From contig CAYRFQ010000026.1 in assembly GCA_964423615.1 (NCBI GenBank), positions 30,032 to 94,031 on the forward strand: DNA of 64,000 nt, given 5' to 3'. Source of the stretch: CAYRFQ01 sp964423615 (GTDB taxonomy: Bacteria > Planctomycetota > Planctomycetia > Gemmatales > Gemmataceae). Numbering within the stretch: position 1 is the stretch's first letter; every line of letters starts with the position of its first letter. Under the pieces are notes generated by a model. That model searched no databases. It saw only the letters and a list, made by a program, of their open reading frames with translations, and had not been told where the DNA came from. Both the position numbers and the translations under genes were made by a program. This document shows, piece by piece, positions 46,101 through 54,799 of the stretch.

Positions 46101-49100
46101 TTACGGGTCCAACGGAGTCCAGTCGGTAATGTCAAAACGAGAGTGTGGTGAGGACGGAAGGCATGGAGCGCTCACGGTGTAAGCTTTTCCACAGGGGCCG
46201 AAGAATTTTTCCAAATCAGTCGCCCCAAGAGGGCCGACGTCGGAGCAAAACATCAAGTCCGTTTGGCCCGGGACCTTCACATACTTGAATTCGGGCAGAC
46301 AAGCTTCAAGACTCCTGGCTAACCCTTGCCCAGCTCCGCTGGCAGGAACAAGCATGTACGTCAGTTCCTGCTGCCGGCTTGCCCGGATGAGCCCGGCACT
46401 ACGCTGGACATACGTTCGCACGGCCGACTCGAGTTCCGGATCGGCAGCAGCTACCTGCAGGGCTGCTTTCTGCGAACGACTCACTACTTCCGATAAGGGC
46501 GAGCTGATGTCCAACGGCTGACTGAGAGCCAGTAGTGAATCCTGCCCGTGGTCGGGGTTTTCTTTTTCCCTGTTGGCTGGTCCCTGTTCACTACTCCTGT
46601 TCTCCACCGGGATGCCGAACTCCTCGGCCAAGATCTGGGAAACGTCCATGATCGGAAGATGCTTCTCGAGCAAACGGATGGACTCTTCCATCAAGGGCAA
46701 TGTCAGCCCTCGCGTCAAGTCGCCACCCTTAATGCAAGCCGTGTAAAGGCCTCCCTGGGGGGCGACGACGTGGTCGTATAAATCCTTGTCCAACTCGACC
46801 CAAGCTGCTCCGTCGAGGCGTCCGAGCAGTCGTACGGCCGCCCTCTCCAAGTCCTGTTCCCCCTCGGGCAAGAGGACCCGTTCGCAAGGCGAAGAGCGAA
46901 GCGCTTCCCAATACTCGTCGGGGGACAAAGCCCCTGAATTGGATACAGTGACCTCAGCCGCCTGACGGGTGGCCGCCAGGTCTTCGTCGTCTCCCTGCCT
47001 GACCTGGTCGAGGTTTTCTTGGACGTGGCGAAGTCTTCGACGACAGAATCCCAAGTCCCGCCGTTGGTCGGCCAGGATACCAATCATCGCACCGTAAAAA
47101 TGGTTCACCGCAAGGATGAGCTCTTCTTCGAACCGCTGACGAGCATAACTACCCAACTTGGCAGCAAAAATCCGAAGTAATCTACGATTCGATCGTGCGA
47201 ACAACCAAGAGAAGCCACCGCCACCGCTGAGGCAATCGTCGGCCGCACTCGTGAGATCCTCCCACGCTCGAGAGCTCTTTCTGCGAGCCTGGTCGAGGCG
47301 ATTGTCGCATTCTTCCATTTGCGAATTGCAAAACATCTCAAGATACCCGATGGCGTCTTCGGCCGCTGACACTCTCGCTCCCGGCGAACTCATGGCCTGC
47401 CCGAGAACTTCGGCAAATCCTGACGTCAGCCCGAGAGCAACCTTTTCGGCAGCAGCGATGAGCGCCCGATGGATACGCGTTTTCGACCACCCGCTTGTTG
47501 CCGCCGGCTGTTCTGGCCCCCCAACCCAATCACGAACGCGGGCAATGGCCCCCCGCGTCCAACTCGCAGGATCCTCGGCAGCAAGACGTAAGTTGGCTTG
47601 TTCTTCCAAAGTGGAAAGCGTTGCCGTCAAGGCTTCCCGGACGCTCGAAATTTCTGAGGAATGCGGACTCGCTGCCTGCGCGAACATCGGAGACCCGAGC
47701 AGGTCAGCACCGAATCCAAACGTTGCTTCACCGGCGGCTTGTTGTTCAATCTGGTCCGCCAATGCTTCCAGCGACAGCTTCGGGTTGGTGATCCACTCGT
47801 TGCAAATGGCTTGAATCCGCGCTGAAGGCTGAAGACCGAATGCGGCAGGCTGAAATTCCTCCTTCGCCCTTCCTCCTTCGGCCTTGAGAAGATCATCTTC
47901 CAGCCACCCGCCGGCAACCTTACGGCAAGCCAGTCTGGCGGCACACCGCAAAAGCAACCCACGCGGGAACCAAACGGAGTACGTCCCGAAGCTCCGGAGC
48001 AGGACGTTTAACGACGAATATTCGAGAGACGTATGACTAGAATCTAGACCCGGAGACTTTTTGTCTTTTGCCTCTTGCCTCTTGTCTTTTGCTCGTTTGC
48101 GCGCGGCATCGACACGCAGGCCCAATGGAGTCGTGACTTCGTGCGAAAGGTAGTTGCCCAGCTGCGACATGATGTCGTCGTAGGCCGAAGGAGACCGGTT
48201 CTTCATCGGCAACAGGTACACCGATTCGAACGGGTTACCGTCCTCGACAATCCGCTGGCCTTCGACACCATATTCGGCGGCGAACGGAACGCTTGGATCG
48301 CTAAAGTGGTTGATTTCGGTGAGCGTGGCGTGGACGTTCGCTAGCTCCGGAGGCGGAGAGGCAGGGTCCGTTGGAGCACCACACATCAAGAAGAGCGTGA
48401 CGGGAGCATCGTGGGCACGCATCTGGCCGAGTTGACGTTGGAGAGCATAGCCAAGGTCCACGAGCATGCCGCTGGAGCCACCAGTCGCCGAGCACAAAAC
48501 GTAAATTCGAGGCGTCTCGTCCCGGAGTGCCAAACCTGTCTCGGTGACACTCTGATAAATCGCGTCGGGGTGTGTCGCGGAGGTGATCTCTTTGCGTAGT
48601 CGGCCCACCAGCCGTTGGTGGTTGTCGACGAAAGCCAAACGTCCGAGAGCCCGAGACCCACAAGCCGTGAGTGACCTGGGCATGGCGTAAAGTTTCTCCC
48701 GAGGGAGCCAATCGTCGAGTCGGTCGATCAGTTTTTTGCGGTAGCCCGAGACGGGCTTGAGAGGAAGATGGTACGTCTCGTGTGCGGCCAATGCCACTTC
48801 GGGAGCCCCCCTGACGGCTGTCGTCAGAGCATCTGGGTCCGAATCGATACACAAGAACCGAAACAACGGGATTTTCGAAAGATCCCCAAAACGGTCGACG
48901 AAACGACACCGAAGTTCCAACAAGGCACGCCGACCGAAACTCCCAAGGCCAATAAACACCGTGGGCCGGAGCGCACCCGTTTCGGGTTGCGGAACGGTGA
49001 TGCCAAGCACGCTCGCGCCCGACATTTCGCCCAGGCGGTCTGCGGCCTGACGACCAGCCGCTCCGTGGTCGTCGGAACCACCCTCTCCTGGCGGAGCAGC

Positions 49101-50066
49101 AACGGCTGCTGGGGCCAGACCCAATTCTTCCCCAGGTGCCCCGTAACCGACGGCCGGATTGTCTAGATCGAATTCGAGGCTATCGTTAATCCCTTTGGGG
49201 CGCTGGGCGTCTGACGAGCCGGTGCGGCGAATCGTGATGGGCGCGCGGGCGTTATAAAGCGCCCGGACGAAAGCCATACAGTTTGGGAAACGATTGGCTG
49301 GATCCTTCGACAAACTTCGAGCGACGATCGGACGCTCGGCTTCCGGCAAAGCCCGGAGGTCCGGCTCTCCAGAGAGGTGTTGTTGAACCAGCACCCGGAC
49401 ATTTTTTCCCGCGAACGGACGATGGCCAGTCAACAGCTCCTGGTAAACGATGGCCAGGCTATACTGATCACTCTTGTCCGATATTTTATTGTTGAGTGTT
49501 TCCGGGGGAGCATACAGAGGGGTCACACCGCCAAGTAATCCGGACCCAGTGCGTTTTTCTAAAACCTTGACCAGACCAAAATCGGCGACCTTCACCCGGT
49601 CACCGACGAGGAACAAGTTTCGCGGCTTCACATCGAGGTGTTGAAGTTTATGTTTCTCGCTCATGTAGTCGAGGGCTTCGGCAGCATCGCGTAAGTAACG
49701 CAAGAGGTCATCCCTGGGAACTCCGATCCGACCTGCCGAGACCTGTTCCTGGAACAGATCGTGGAGCGTCTTGTCGCAGAGTTCCATCACGATGATGAGG
49801 AACCCGCCGACTGTTTCGAATCGCTCGATCGAGCAAACGAATGGGTGGCGAACTTCCCGTATTCGCTCCATCGCGTGAAATTCTTGCTGTGCTCGGACAG
49901 CATCGACGTCCAGTGACTCCATGCTCCCGTAGACGAACTTGATGGCTTTGTGCAGGCCACCAGGAGCTTCACACTTCCACACCTCGCCGAAACCACCACT
50001 ACCTAGCGGTTCGATGAGTGTGTAACCGGGAATAATTTCGTCACCGGGCATACGCTCCCAGCTCAT
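46101..50066 (-). CDS. Ser/Thr protein kinase fused to a tubulin-like domain
   Basis: 1321 residues from ATG 50066 (MSWERMPGDE), with AAGGGG about 8 bp upstream. Residues about 15-270 are an intact Hanks-type kinase: glycine loop GSGGFGEV, Lys43, catalytic HLDVKPRN (Asp145, lacking the usual Arg before it, so a non-RD kinase), DFG at 162-164 and a YAPPET segment. After a disordered linker (about 275-365) comes a nucleotide-binding fold of the tubulin-like family (about 368-640): FIGLGSFGRRALLEL, then CIDSD, and CSATGGSSGMLVDLGYAL at about 525-542, which sits where tubulin/FtsZ have GGGTGSG. Two to three low-complexity stretches (about 658-682, 726-750 and 1154-1179) coincide with inverted-repeat DNA. 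The C-terminal 500 residues are helical with unknown domains. A large cytoplasmic signalling and assembly protein is inferred. Confidence 0.88.
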   Translation of the reverse strand: MSWERMPGDEIIPGYTLIEPLGSGGFGEVWKCEAPGGLHKAIKFVYGSMESLDVDAVRAQQEFHAMERIREVRHPFVCSIERFETVGGFLIIVMELCDKTLHDLFQEQVSAGRIGVPRDDLLRYLRDAAEALDYMSEKHKLQHLDVKPRNLFLVGDRVKVADFGLVKVLEKRTGSGLLGGVTPLYAPPETLNNKISDKSDQYSLAIVYQELLTGHRPFAGKNVRVLVQQHLSGEPDLRALPEAERPIVARSLSKDPANRFPNCMAFVRALYNARAPITIRRTGSSDAQRPKGINDSLEFDLDNPAVGYGAPGEELGLAPAAVAAPPGEGGSDDHGAAGRQAADRLGEMSGASVLGITVPQPETGALRPTVFIGLGSFGRRALLELRCRFVDRFGDLSKIPLFRFLCIDSDPDALTTAVRGAPEVALAAHETYHLPLKPVSGYRKKLIDRLDDWLPREKLYAMPRSLTACGSRALGRLAFVDNHQRLVGRLRKEITSATHPDAIYQSVTETGLALRDETPRIYVLCSATGGSSGMLVDLGYALQRQLGQMRAHDAPVTLFLMCGAPTDPASPPPELANVHATLTEINHFSDPSVPFAAEYGVEGQRIVEDGNPFESVYLLPMKNRSPSAYDDIMSQLGNYLSHEVTTPLGLRVDAARKRAKDKRQEAKDKKSPGLDSSHTSLEYSSLNVLLRSFGTYSVWFPRGLLLRCAARLACRKVAGGWLEDDLLKAEGGRAKEEFQPAAFGLQPSARIQAICNEWITNPKLSLEALADQIEQQAAGEATFGFGADLLGSPMFAQAASPHSSEISSVREALTATLSTLEEQANLRLAAEDPASWTRGAIARVRDWVGGPEQPAATSGWSKTRIHRALIAAAEKVALGLTSGFAEVLGQAMSSPGARVSAAEDAIGYLEMFCNSQMEECDNRLDQARRKSSRAWEDLTSAADDCLSGGGGFSWLFARSNRRLLRIFAAKLGSYARQRFEEELILAVNHFYGAMIGILADQRRDLGFCRRRLRHVQENLDQVRQGDDEDLAATRQAAEVTVSNSGALSPDEYWEALRSSPCERVLLPEGEQDLERAAVRLLGRLDGAAWVELDKDLYDHVVAPQGGLYTACIKGGDLTRGLTLPLMEESIRLLEKHLPIMDVSQILAEEFGIPVENRSSEQGPANREKENPDHGQDSLLALSQPLDISSPLSEVVSRSQKAALQVAAADPELESAVRTYVQRSAGLIRASRQQELTYMLVPASGAGQGLARSLEACLPEFKYVKVPGQTDLMFCSDVGPLGATDLEKFFGPCGKAYTVSAPCLPSSPHSRFDITDWTPLDP
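46532..46608. repeat. intragenic repeat segment (kinase/tubulin-like gene), weak copy
   Basis: A heptad-like tract (gaacagg, gtgaacagg, cagggaa on the minus strand) with a short left arm agtagtgaa. It encodes residues about 1154-1179, which are charged and low-complexity. The pairing is weaker than in the copies at 47819 and 48024, so membership in the repeat family is tentative. Confidence 0.35.
47819..47890. repeat. in-frame palindromic repeat inside the kinase/tubulin-like gene
   Basis: Left arm gctgaaggctgaagaccg (from 47821) is nearly the complement of the right arm ccttcctccttcggcctt (to about 47885). The element is read in frame and encodes kinase residues about 726-750 (LLKAEGGRAKEE region), which have no domain character. 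Confidence 0.65.
48024..48096. repeat. in-frame palindromic repeat inside the kinase/tubulin-like gene
   Basis: Left part has gagagac, gactaga and ctagac-type units; the right part is a run of gtcttttgcctcttg-like units. On the minus strand it encodes the lysine-rich KRAKDKRQEAKDKKSP stretch at residues about 658-682. The units match those of the intergenic copies at 55749, 58170 and 60209. Confidence 0.6.
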
Positions 50067-50771
50067 GGGCTTTGCCCCTTTTCCTTCCGTCTTTCCGTGC
50101 TTGTGTCGTCTGTCGTATCCAGACCGCACTCGCAGAGGCACCTACTGCGTGCAAGGTACCAGTCCGCGTATTTGAGGCCAAAACAGATCAACGAAAACGG
50201 TCTTTAGTCTTCAACTTTTCTCGGCGTTTTTTGTATCCGGCACACTACCGTGTGTTCGTCCCTCACACGAGGTGTGTGCGAGGCGGACCAAAGGGACGGA
50301 TCGCCGGCAAAACCTCTGGTGTTCGATTGCGAAACACCATTTGTCCTGTCCGATTCCTCATTGTCACCCGATCACCTTAATCGATCGATCGCGGCTGACA
50401 GTTGGCGAATCAATTGGTTGTGAAGATGTCGGGGGTCATGTTGTTGAAATTGCGTGTCCTTCCGACCCAGCCGACTTTTGGAGTCCCTACGCAAGGGTAG
50501 TTCACGGCAGACACCTTGTCCAATTTTCTGCTTGGTTTCGGCGAAAGACATCCAATTCTCCGATAAGCCTCGTCGCCGAAACCTCCTTTCATGTTGAGAG
50601 GGCGCATGCCCTTTCCTTCCTGTTTAGCAACTTCACGACCAAAACCCTCTTTCACACGCGCTACGAGTGAGTCTGACACAAAGCGTCCGAACGCTTAACA
50701 GCCTATTCGTGAAGTTTTCTCTCCAATTTCGGTATACTCATTAGGACGAGATTTCGATCTTGGAGACAACA
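50067..50771. other. intergenic region between divergent genes
   Basis: 705 bp. Divergent promoters for the leftward kinase gene and rightward UbiA gene must lie here. Short frames on both strands have no credible domain. TATACTCAT near 50733 resembles a -10 element for the UbiA transcript. No RNA gene was recognised. Confidence 0.4.
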
Positions 50772-51662
50772 ATGTACAAGCGAGCGATGCTATTCCTGGA
50801 GATGATCCGGTTCAGCCACACACTCTTTGCCTTGCCGTTCGCCTTGCTTTCGGCGGTGTTGGCGTGGCAAGTGAAGGACAGGTTCCAGTGGTTGGAACTG
50901 GCGGGAATTCTGTTATGCATGGTGTTCGCCCGAAGTGTCGCGATGGCTTTCAACCGAATCGCCGACCGAAAGATTGATGCGGACAATCCCCGGACTGCTG
51001 TTCGACACCTTCCCTCAGGAAAACTGGGGGTTACCGAAACGTGGTTGTTTTTGTCTTTTTGTGCCGTTGCGTTCATTGGATCGACGACCTTATTTCTGTT
51101 GACAGAACCGCCGAACATGTGGCCTCCGGTGCTGAGTGTGCCCGTGTTGCTTTTCATCTGTGCGTATTCGTTCACAAAGCGATTCACGTCCCTGGCTCAT
51201 TTTTGGTTAGGGGCGTCGTTATTGCTGGCCCCAGTCGCGGCCTGGATTGCGATTTTGGGAATGCAACGGATCGAAGTGGCACTGGTGCTTGGGGGAGCTG
51301 TGATGTTTTGGGTTGCAGGCTTCGACATCATCTATGCCTGTCAAGATGCTGAGTTCGACCGGAAAGCGAAACTATCAAGTATCCCGGCGACTGTTGGAGT
51401 GGCCAACGCCCTACGAATTGCCGCTCTCAGCCACGTCGTTATGATCGTACTCTTGGTTGCCCTATGGTGGATCGCCACGCCCCACTTGAAGCTGATCTAT
51501 TTGGGTGGGGTGAGCCTTGTTGCAATCCTGTTGGTTTACGAGCACCTCCTCGTGTCCCCAACAAAACTCGACCGAGTCAACCAAGCCTTCTTTCACGTCA
51601 ATACCGTCGTTAGTCTGGGCTTGTTCTTGTTGGTGCTCTTGCAGGTTTATGTGAAGTGGTGA
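50772..51662 (+). CDS. ubiA: UbiA-like polyprenyltransferase
   Basis: 296 residues from ATG 50772, with GGAGA about 6 bp upstream. The first Asp-rich motif is NRIADRKIDADNPRT (about 60-75), matching the NDxxDxxxD pattern of UbiA proteins, and the second is the CQDAEFDRKAKLSSIP segment (about 195-210), matching DxxxDxxxG/K. Nine membrane helices are predicted. It belongs to the branch annotated as 4-hydroxybenzoate octaprenyltransferase-like. It transfers a polyprenyl chain to an aromatic acceptor in quinone synthesis; in bacteria without ubiquinone it may serve menaquinone made by the futalosine route. The acceptor cannot be read from sequence. No other quinone gene is adjacent. Confidence 0.88.
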   Translation: MYKRAMLFLEMIRFSHTLFALPFALLSAVLAWQVKDRFQWLELAGILLCMVFARSVAMAFNRIADRKIDADNPRTAVRHLPSGKLGVTETWLFLSFCAVAFIGSTTLFLLTEPPNMWPPVLSVPVLLFICAYSFTKRFTSLAHFWLGASLLLAPVAAWIAILGMQRIEVALVLGGAVMFWVAGFDIIYACQDAEFDRKAKLSSIPATVGVANALRIAALSHVVMIVLLVALWWIATPHLKLIYLGGVSLVAILLVYEHLLVSPTKLDRVNQAFFHVNTVVSLGLFLLVLLQVYVKW

Positions 51663-51858
51663 TCGAAACGGAATTGAGCTTGGGCGGAAAGTTCCCCAAC
51701 GTCCGCTTGGGTTGTTTCGTGAAGTCCACTCGGGCCGTTCACCAAGCCGCCGATGGCGCACCTTTCCATTTTTTGGATGCCGTCCATGGTGACGGCGTTT
51801 CGTTGGTCACACCTTACGACAAAAATCAAAGCACACTTGTTGTCATTCCCAGGCGGGG

Positions 51859-52539
51859 TTACCGTAGCGGCATCGGGGACTTGATGCCTTTCTTGATCAA
51901 CGAATTAATGCGTGTTCGCAAATAGGCCCTTTGAGGATCGGCTTCCAATGCCCGTTCGTACATTACTCGGGCTCGCGCGGGCATGTTCTTCGCTTCATAC
52001 AAGATACCCAGTTGCGTCAACGCGCGGGCGTTGTTGGGTTCCAATGCTAACGCTTGTTGGAGCCGCGTTTGGGCCTTCAAGTAATCACCATTCTGTTGGT
52101 AATACCGCGCGTCCTCGACATAAGCATTGGCGAGTTTCGGTTGGGAAGTCAACCAACCCTTGATCATGGTGCGGGCTTCTGTCGGGCGGCCTTCGAGCAC
52201 CAAAAGCCGAGACAAAGCCTGCCGACACGCGGCGTGGTTGGGATCCTTCTCCAAACATTCACGATATCGTTTCTCTGCCTCTTTTCTCTGACCCATCCTG
52301 TCGTGGCATTGTCCTATGTTATAGAGCAACGTAGGGTCGTCGGGTTTAAATTTCGTCAAGGCAAACTCGAAGTTTTCCCTCGCGCGAATGTAATCCCCTC
52401 TTTGGAACAGAAAGACGCCGTCCTCATTGAACTCGGCCAAGCGTTGTTGCTCGTCCGAAGCGCATCCGAAGACCGCAAAGAGCAGGAACGTGAGTATCCA
52501 GATCAGGCGCGGAGGACGCCATTCTCGCGGGTCGGACAT
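51859..52539 (-). CDS. TPR-repeat lipoprotein
   Basis: 226 residues; AGGAGGG about 8 bp before the ATG. The signal ends FAVFGC, so Cys26 should be lipidated. Five to six tetratricopeptide repeats follow (FNEDGVFLFQRGDYIRARENFEFAL, LLYNIGQCHDRMGQRKEAEKRY, YYQQNGDYLKAQTRLQQAL, ALTQLGILYEAKNMPARARVMY). It is probably an outer- or inner-membrane scaffold protein. It converges on the UbiA gene, with stop codons 196 bp apart. No catalytic part is present. Confidence 0.9.
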   Translation of the reverse strand: MSDPREWRPPRLIWILTFLLFAVFGCASDEQQRLAEFNEDGVFLFQRGDYIRARENFEFALTKFKPDDPTLLYNIGQCHDRMGQRKEAEKRYRECLEKDPNHAACRQALSRLLVLEGRPTEARTMIKGWLTSQPKLANAYVEDARYYQQNGDYLKAQTRLQQALALEPNNARALTQLGILYEAKNMPARARVMYERALEADPQRAYLRTRINSLIKKGIKSPMPLR

Positions 52540-52833
52540 GTTCGATTTCCCTCCTGCGAGCGCATATAGCGAATCGTTCCGAAGAGCGAAAGGGCAAAGT
52601 TAACGCCGTGCCTGGTACTTTCTCCGAACAAAACAAACTCCAATAGCCCTGGGACCACCTATTTCTTGGCAACTGTGTCCTTTCGCAAGAAGTCTTGTTA
52701 CAATCAAGGCTTTGCAACGTACCGTGAAGTCCGGCTTTAACAGCTCACAAAACTTCGGGCCGCGTTAGAAGTGTTTCGCTTCTATTAAGCAAGTTGATCG
52801 AGCGTTCCACATTACGTCTGCCCAACATCAGCC

Positions 52834-53409
52834 ATGCTCAACTTACGCGCACCGACTCCCGAACACTGGCTATTGCAGGTCACAGCCAACCTGGAAGAGC
52901 TACTCATCGATCACGCCCACTGTGAGAAGAAGGCCGCAGGCGTGGCCATGAACCTCATTTTCTCATACGTCGATCACGTCGAACTTTGCCATGTGTTGAG
53001 TGACATAGTGCAAGAAGAACTCGAACACTTCCGAATGGTGTTGGACTTGTTGGCCCAAAGGAACATCACATTCCGCCGATTAAAGCCCAGTCGCTACGGC
53101 ATGCGATTACACGAACTGATCGCACGGGAAGAACCCAGGCGTGGGGTCGATCGGATGCTCGTCGCTGCTTTGATCGAGGCCCGGTCCTGTGAGCGATTTG
53201 GCTTGCTTCGCGATCGACTCGAGGACAGAGAACTGGCCGATTTCTTCGGCGGATTATTCGAGTCCGAGGCACGACACCATACCACTTACATCCGTCTGGC
53301 CAAGCGATTCGCACCAGAAGAGGCTGTCCGCGACCGATTACTCCAACTCGGCGAGGAAGAAGCCCGAATCATTACCGAAGGAGAGGAACTGCCCCGGATG
53401 CACAGTTAA
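52834..53409 (+). CDS. miaE: tRNA-(ms2io6A)-hydroxylase MiaE
   Basis: 191 residues. This is a ferritin-like four-helix diiron protein: Glu in HAHCEKKAAG (E31), EELEHFRMV near 61-69 giving Glu and His ligands, EARSCERF near 115-122 and ESEARHHTTYIRLAKRF near 142-158 complete the metal site. MiaE hydroxylates the isopentenyl side chain of A37 in tRNAs that read UNN codons. The gene is 200 bp from a tRNA gene on the opposite strand. No Shine-Dalgarno is obvious before the ATG at 52834. Confidence 0.92.
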   Translation: MLNLRAPTPEHWLLQVTANLEELLIDHAHCEKKAAGVAMNLIFSYVDHVELCHVLSDIVQEELEHFRMVLDLLAQRNITFRRLKPSRYGMRLHELIAREEPRRGVDRMLVAALIEARSCERFGLLRDRLEDRELADFFGGLFESEARHHTTYIRLAKRFAPEEAVRDRLLQLGEEEARIITEGEELPRMHS

Positions 53410-53465
53410 ACCTCGTTCCGTTCGCGGCTACCATCGCGTAGCCCCAATTACTTACCTGAAACGAT

Positions 53466-53506
53466 GACGCAAAATCCGGCGCACAAGTGGCGCAAAATGC
53501 GGCGCA
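53466..53506. repeat. two near-identical 18-bp direct repeats
   Basis: gacgcaaaatccggcgca at 53466-53483 and ggcgcaaaatgcggcgca at 53489-53506 differ at two positions and are 23 bp apart, between miaE and the tRNA. No gene overlaps them. They could be a binding site or an integration scar. Confidence 0.5.
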
Positions 53507-53618
53507 GCAGGGAACTGCAGGGACTTGCAAGCAATCCCAACCGTCGACACAAGATGTTAAATATCATGGAGTTATGCAGGACTCGGCGAATCGTTGCGAG
53601 AAATTGCGAAGTGAAAAG

Positions 53619-53713
53619 CGGGAGTGTATGGGAATCGAACCCACTGAGAGCTTTTTTCAAGCCCCCCACCAGTTTTGAAGACTGGGGCCGGCACCAGCCG
53701 TGCAAACACCCCC
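53619..53713 (-). tRNA. selC: tRNA-Sec (anticodon UCA)
   Basis: The 95-nt gene folds as a bacterial selenocysteine tRNA. The 8-bp acceptor stem is GGGGGTGT with ACACTCCC (one G-T pair). The D arm is extended and closes on the TGGT loop. The anticodon stem is CCAGT/ACTGG with loop CTTCAAA, anticodon TCA. The variable arm has an 8-bp stem (GGGGGCTT/AAGCTCTC with G-T pairs). The 5-bp T stem is GTGGG/CCCAT with loop TTCGATT, and the discriminator is G. No CCA is encoded. The anticodon reads UGA, and the size and long variable arm exclude ordinary class I tRNAs. The organism should therefore insert selenocysteine, needing selA, selB and selD elsewhere; none is in this window. Confidence 0.9.
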
Positions 53714-53846
53714 GAGAAGGTCAGTTGGTCAATGTATCGGACAGAACGACAGGGCACAAGGGCGGCGGGCCGAAGCCGGAATCTGAAAATATGTGCAGGA
53801 CATCGACAGTTGGGATTGAGGAACGCCAAACAGATCCAACCTTTGC

Positions 53847-54614
53847 CTACCGCCCAATCACATATCCTTCCGGGTCGACCTCTTCCTTGAGGATTCGTAG
53901 TTCCTCTTCACTCGGAGGAATGGTCGTCCCAACCTCGTCAATGGCTCCGATGGGAAATCCTGTGTTTTCTTGAACCTGCTCCATGGAAACGCCTGGGTGC
54001 AAGCTCAGCACTTGCATTCGTTTGGTTTGCTCGTGGTAGCCCAAGATGGCCAGGTCGGTAATCACACGGTATGGGCCTGTGTCCGGAGGTAACCCGGCAT
54101 CTTCGCGAGCTCCTGGACCGTTCAAGTAGCCCGGACTCGTTACGAAATCGAGCTTCTCGCAGAACCGACGCTTGTCGTGATTCGTCACCACAAGCACACG
54201 CCAACAGAGGGATGCGAGATCATTCGCTCCTCCACTGCCAGGGAAACGAACTTTGGGCTGCGTGTAGTCGGTCCCGATCATTGTGGAGTTGAGATTGCCA
54301 TACGCGTCGATCTGGGCACCGCCGAGGAACGTGTAATCCATCAACCCTCGCTGGCACGTCTCCATGATGTCGGCCATGCTCGTGGCCATCGTTCCACGGT
54401 AGAACGTCCGCGAATCTCCCACGCTGATGGGCATCGTGGGTAGCTGCGGGGCCATACCACCGGCTTCGAAAAAGACTACAAGCTTTGGAGCTTTGGTTCG
54501 TTGAGCTAGCATGGCAGCCGCACACGGCACGCCCGTCCCAACGGCGACTGTTGCCCCGTCTTCAAGAAGCCGCGCGGCACAACAAACCATGAGCTCCATC
54601 GAGTTGTATTGCAT
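53847..54614 (-). CDS. CoA-transferase beta subunit (glutaconate/3-oxoacid CoA-transferase type)
   Basis: 255 residues; GGAG 4 bp before the ATG. Family landmarks: LLEDGATVAVGTGVPCAAAMLAQ, EAGGMAPQLPTMPISVGD, DYTFLGGAQIDAYGNLN, and FPGSGGANDLASL near 120-132, followed by DLAILGYHEQTKRMQVLSLHPGVSMEQV. This is the B (beta) subunit of a heteromeric family I CoA-transferase, which moves CoA between short-chain acids. The alpha subunit is not next to it: upstream on the same strand is the transketolase C-terminal subunit. The missing partner is unusual. The catalytic glutamate of family I is expected in the beta chain; EAGG is a candidate. Confidence 0.88.
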   Translation of the reverse strand: MQYNSMELMVCCAARLLEDGATVAVGTGVPCAAAMLAQRTKAPKLVVFFEAGGMAPQLPTMPISVGDSRTFYRGTMATSMADIMETCQRGLMDYTFLGGAQIDAYGNLNSTMIGTDYTQPKVRFPGSGGANDLASLCWRVLVVTNHDKRRFCEKLDFVTSPGYLNGPGAREDAGLPPDTGPYRVITDLAILGYHEQTKRMQVLSLHPGVSMEQVQENTGFPIGAIDEVGTTIPPSEEELRILKEEVDPEGYVIGR

Positions 54615-54629
54615 GGTCTCCGCTCGGTG

Positions 54630-54740
54630 CTGTCGAAAGACAAGAGACTAAAATCTGGAGACAAAGCGATTCTGGCCCTGGACTCCGGACTCTCCACTCT
54701 CGACTTTCCTCGTTCTGGCCTCTCCATTCTCGACTTTGAA
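54630..54740. repeat. degenerate palindromic repeat in the transketolase-CoA-transferase gap
   Basis: Left units such as aagacaagagac and ctggagac, right units gactctccactctcgac and ctccattctcgactt. Complementary arms surround an irregular centre. It fills most of the 185-bp gap. Confidence 0.6.
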
Positions 54741-54799
54741 CGGAGCCTATTGGCACGTTTCGAGTTAGAGGTAGGCCTTGTGCCGGGCGAACTCGGGCT

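Noticed and set aside
51656..51925. An 89-codon plus-strand frame overlapping the end of the UbiA gene
   Set aside because: It runs antisense into the TPR lipoprotein gene and shows no known domain; only a coupled-start appearance speaks for it.
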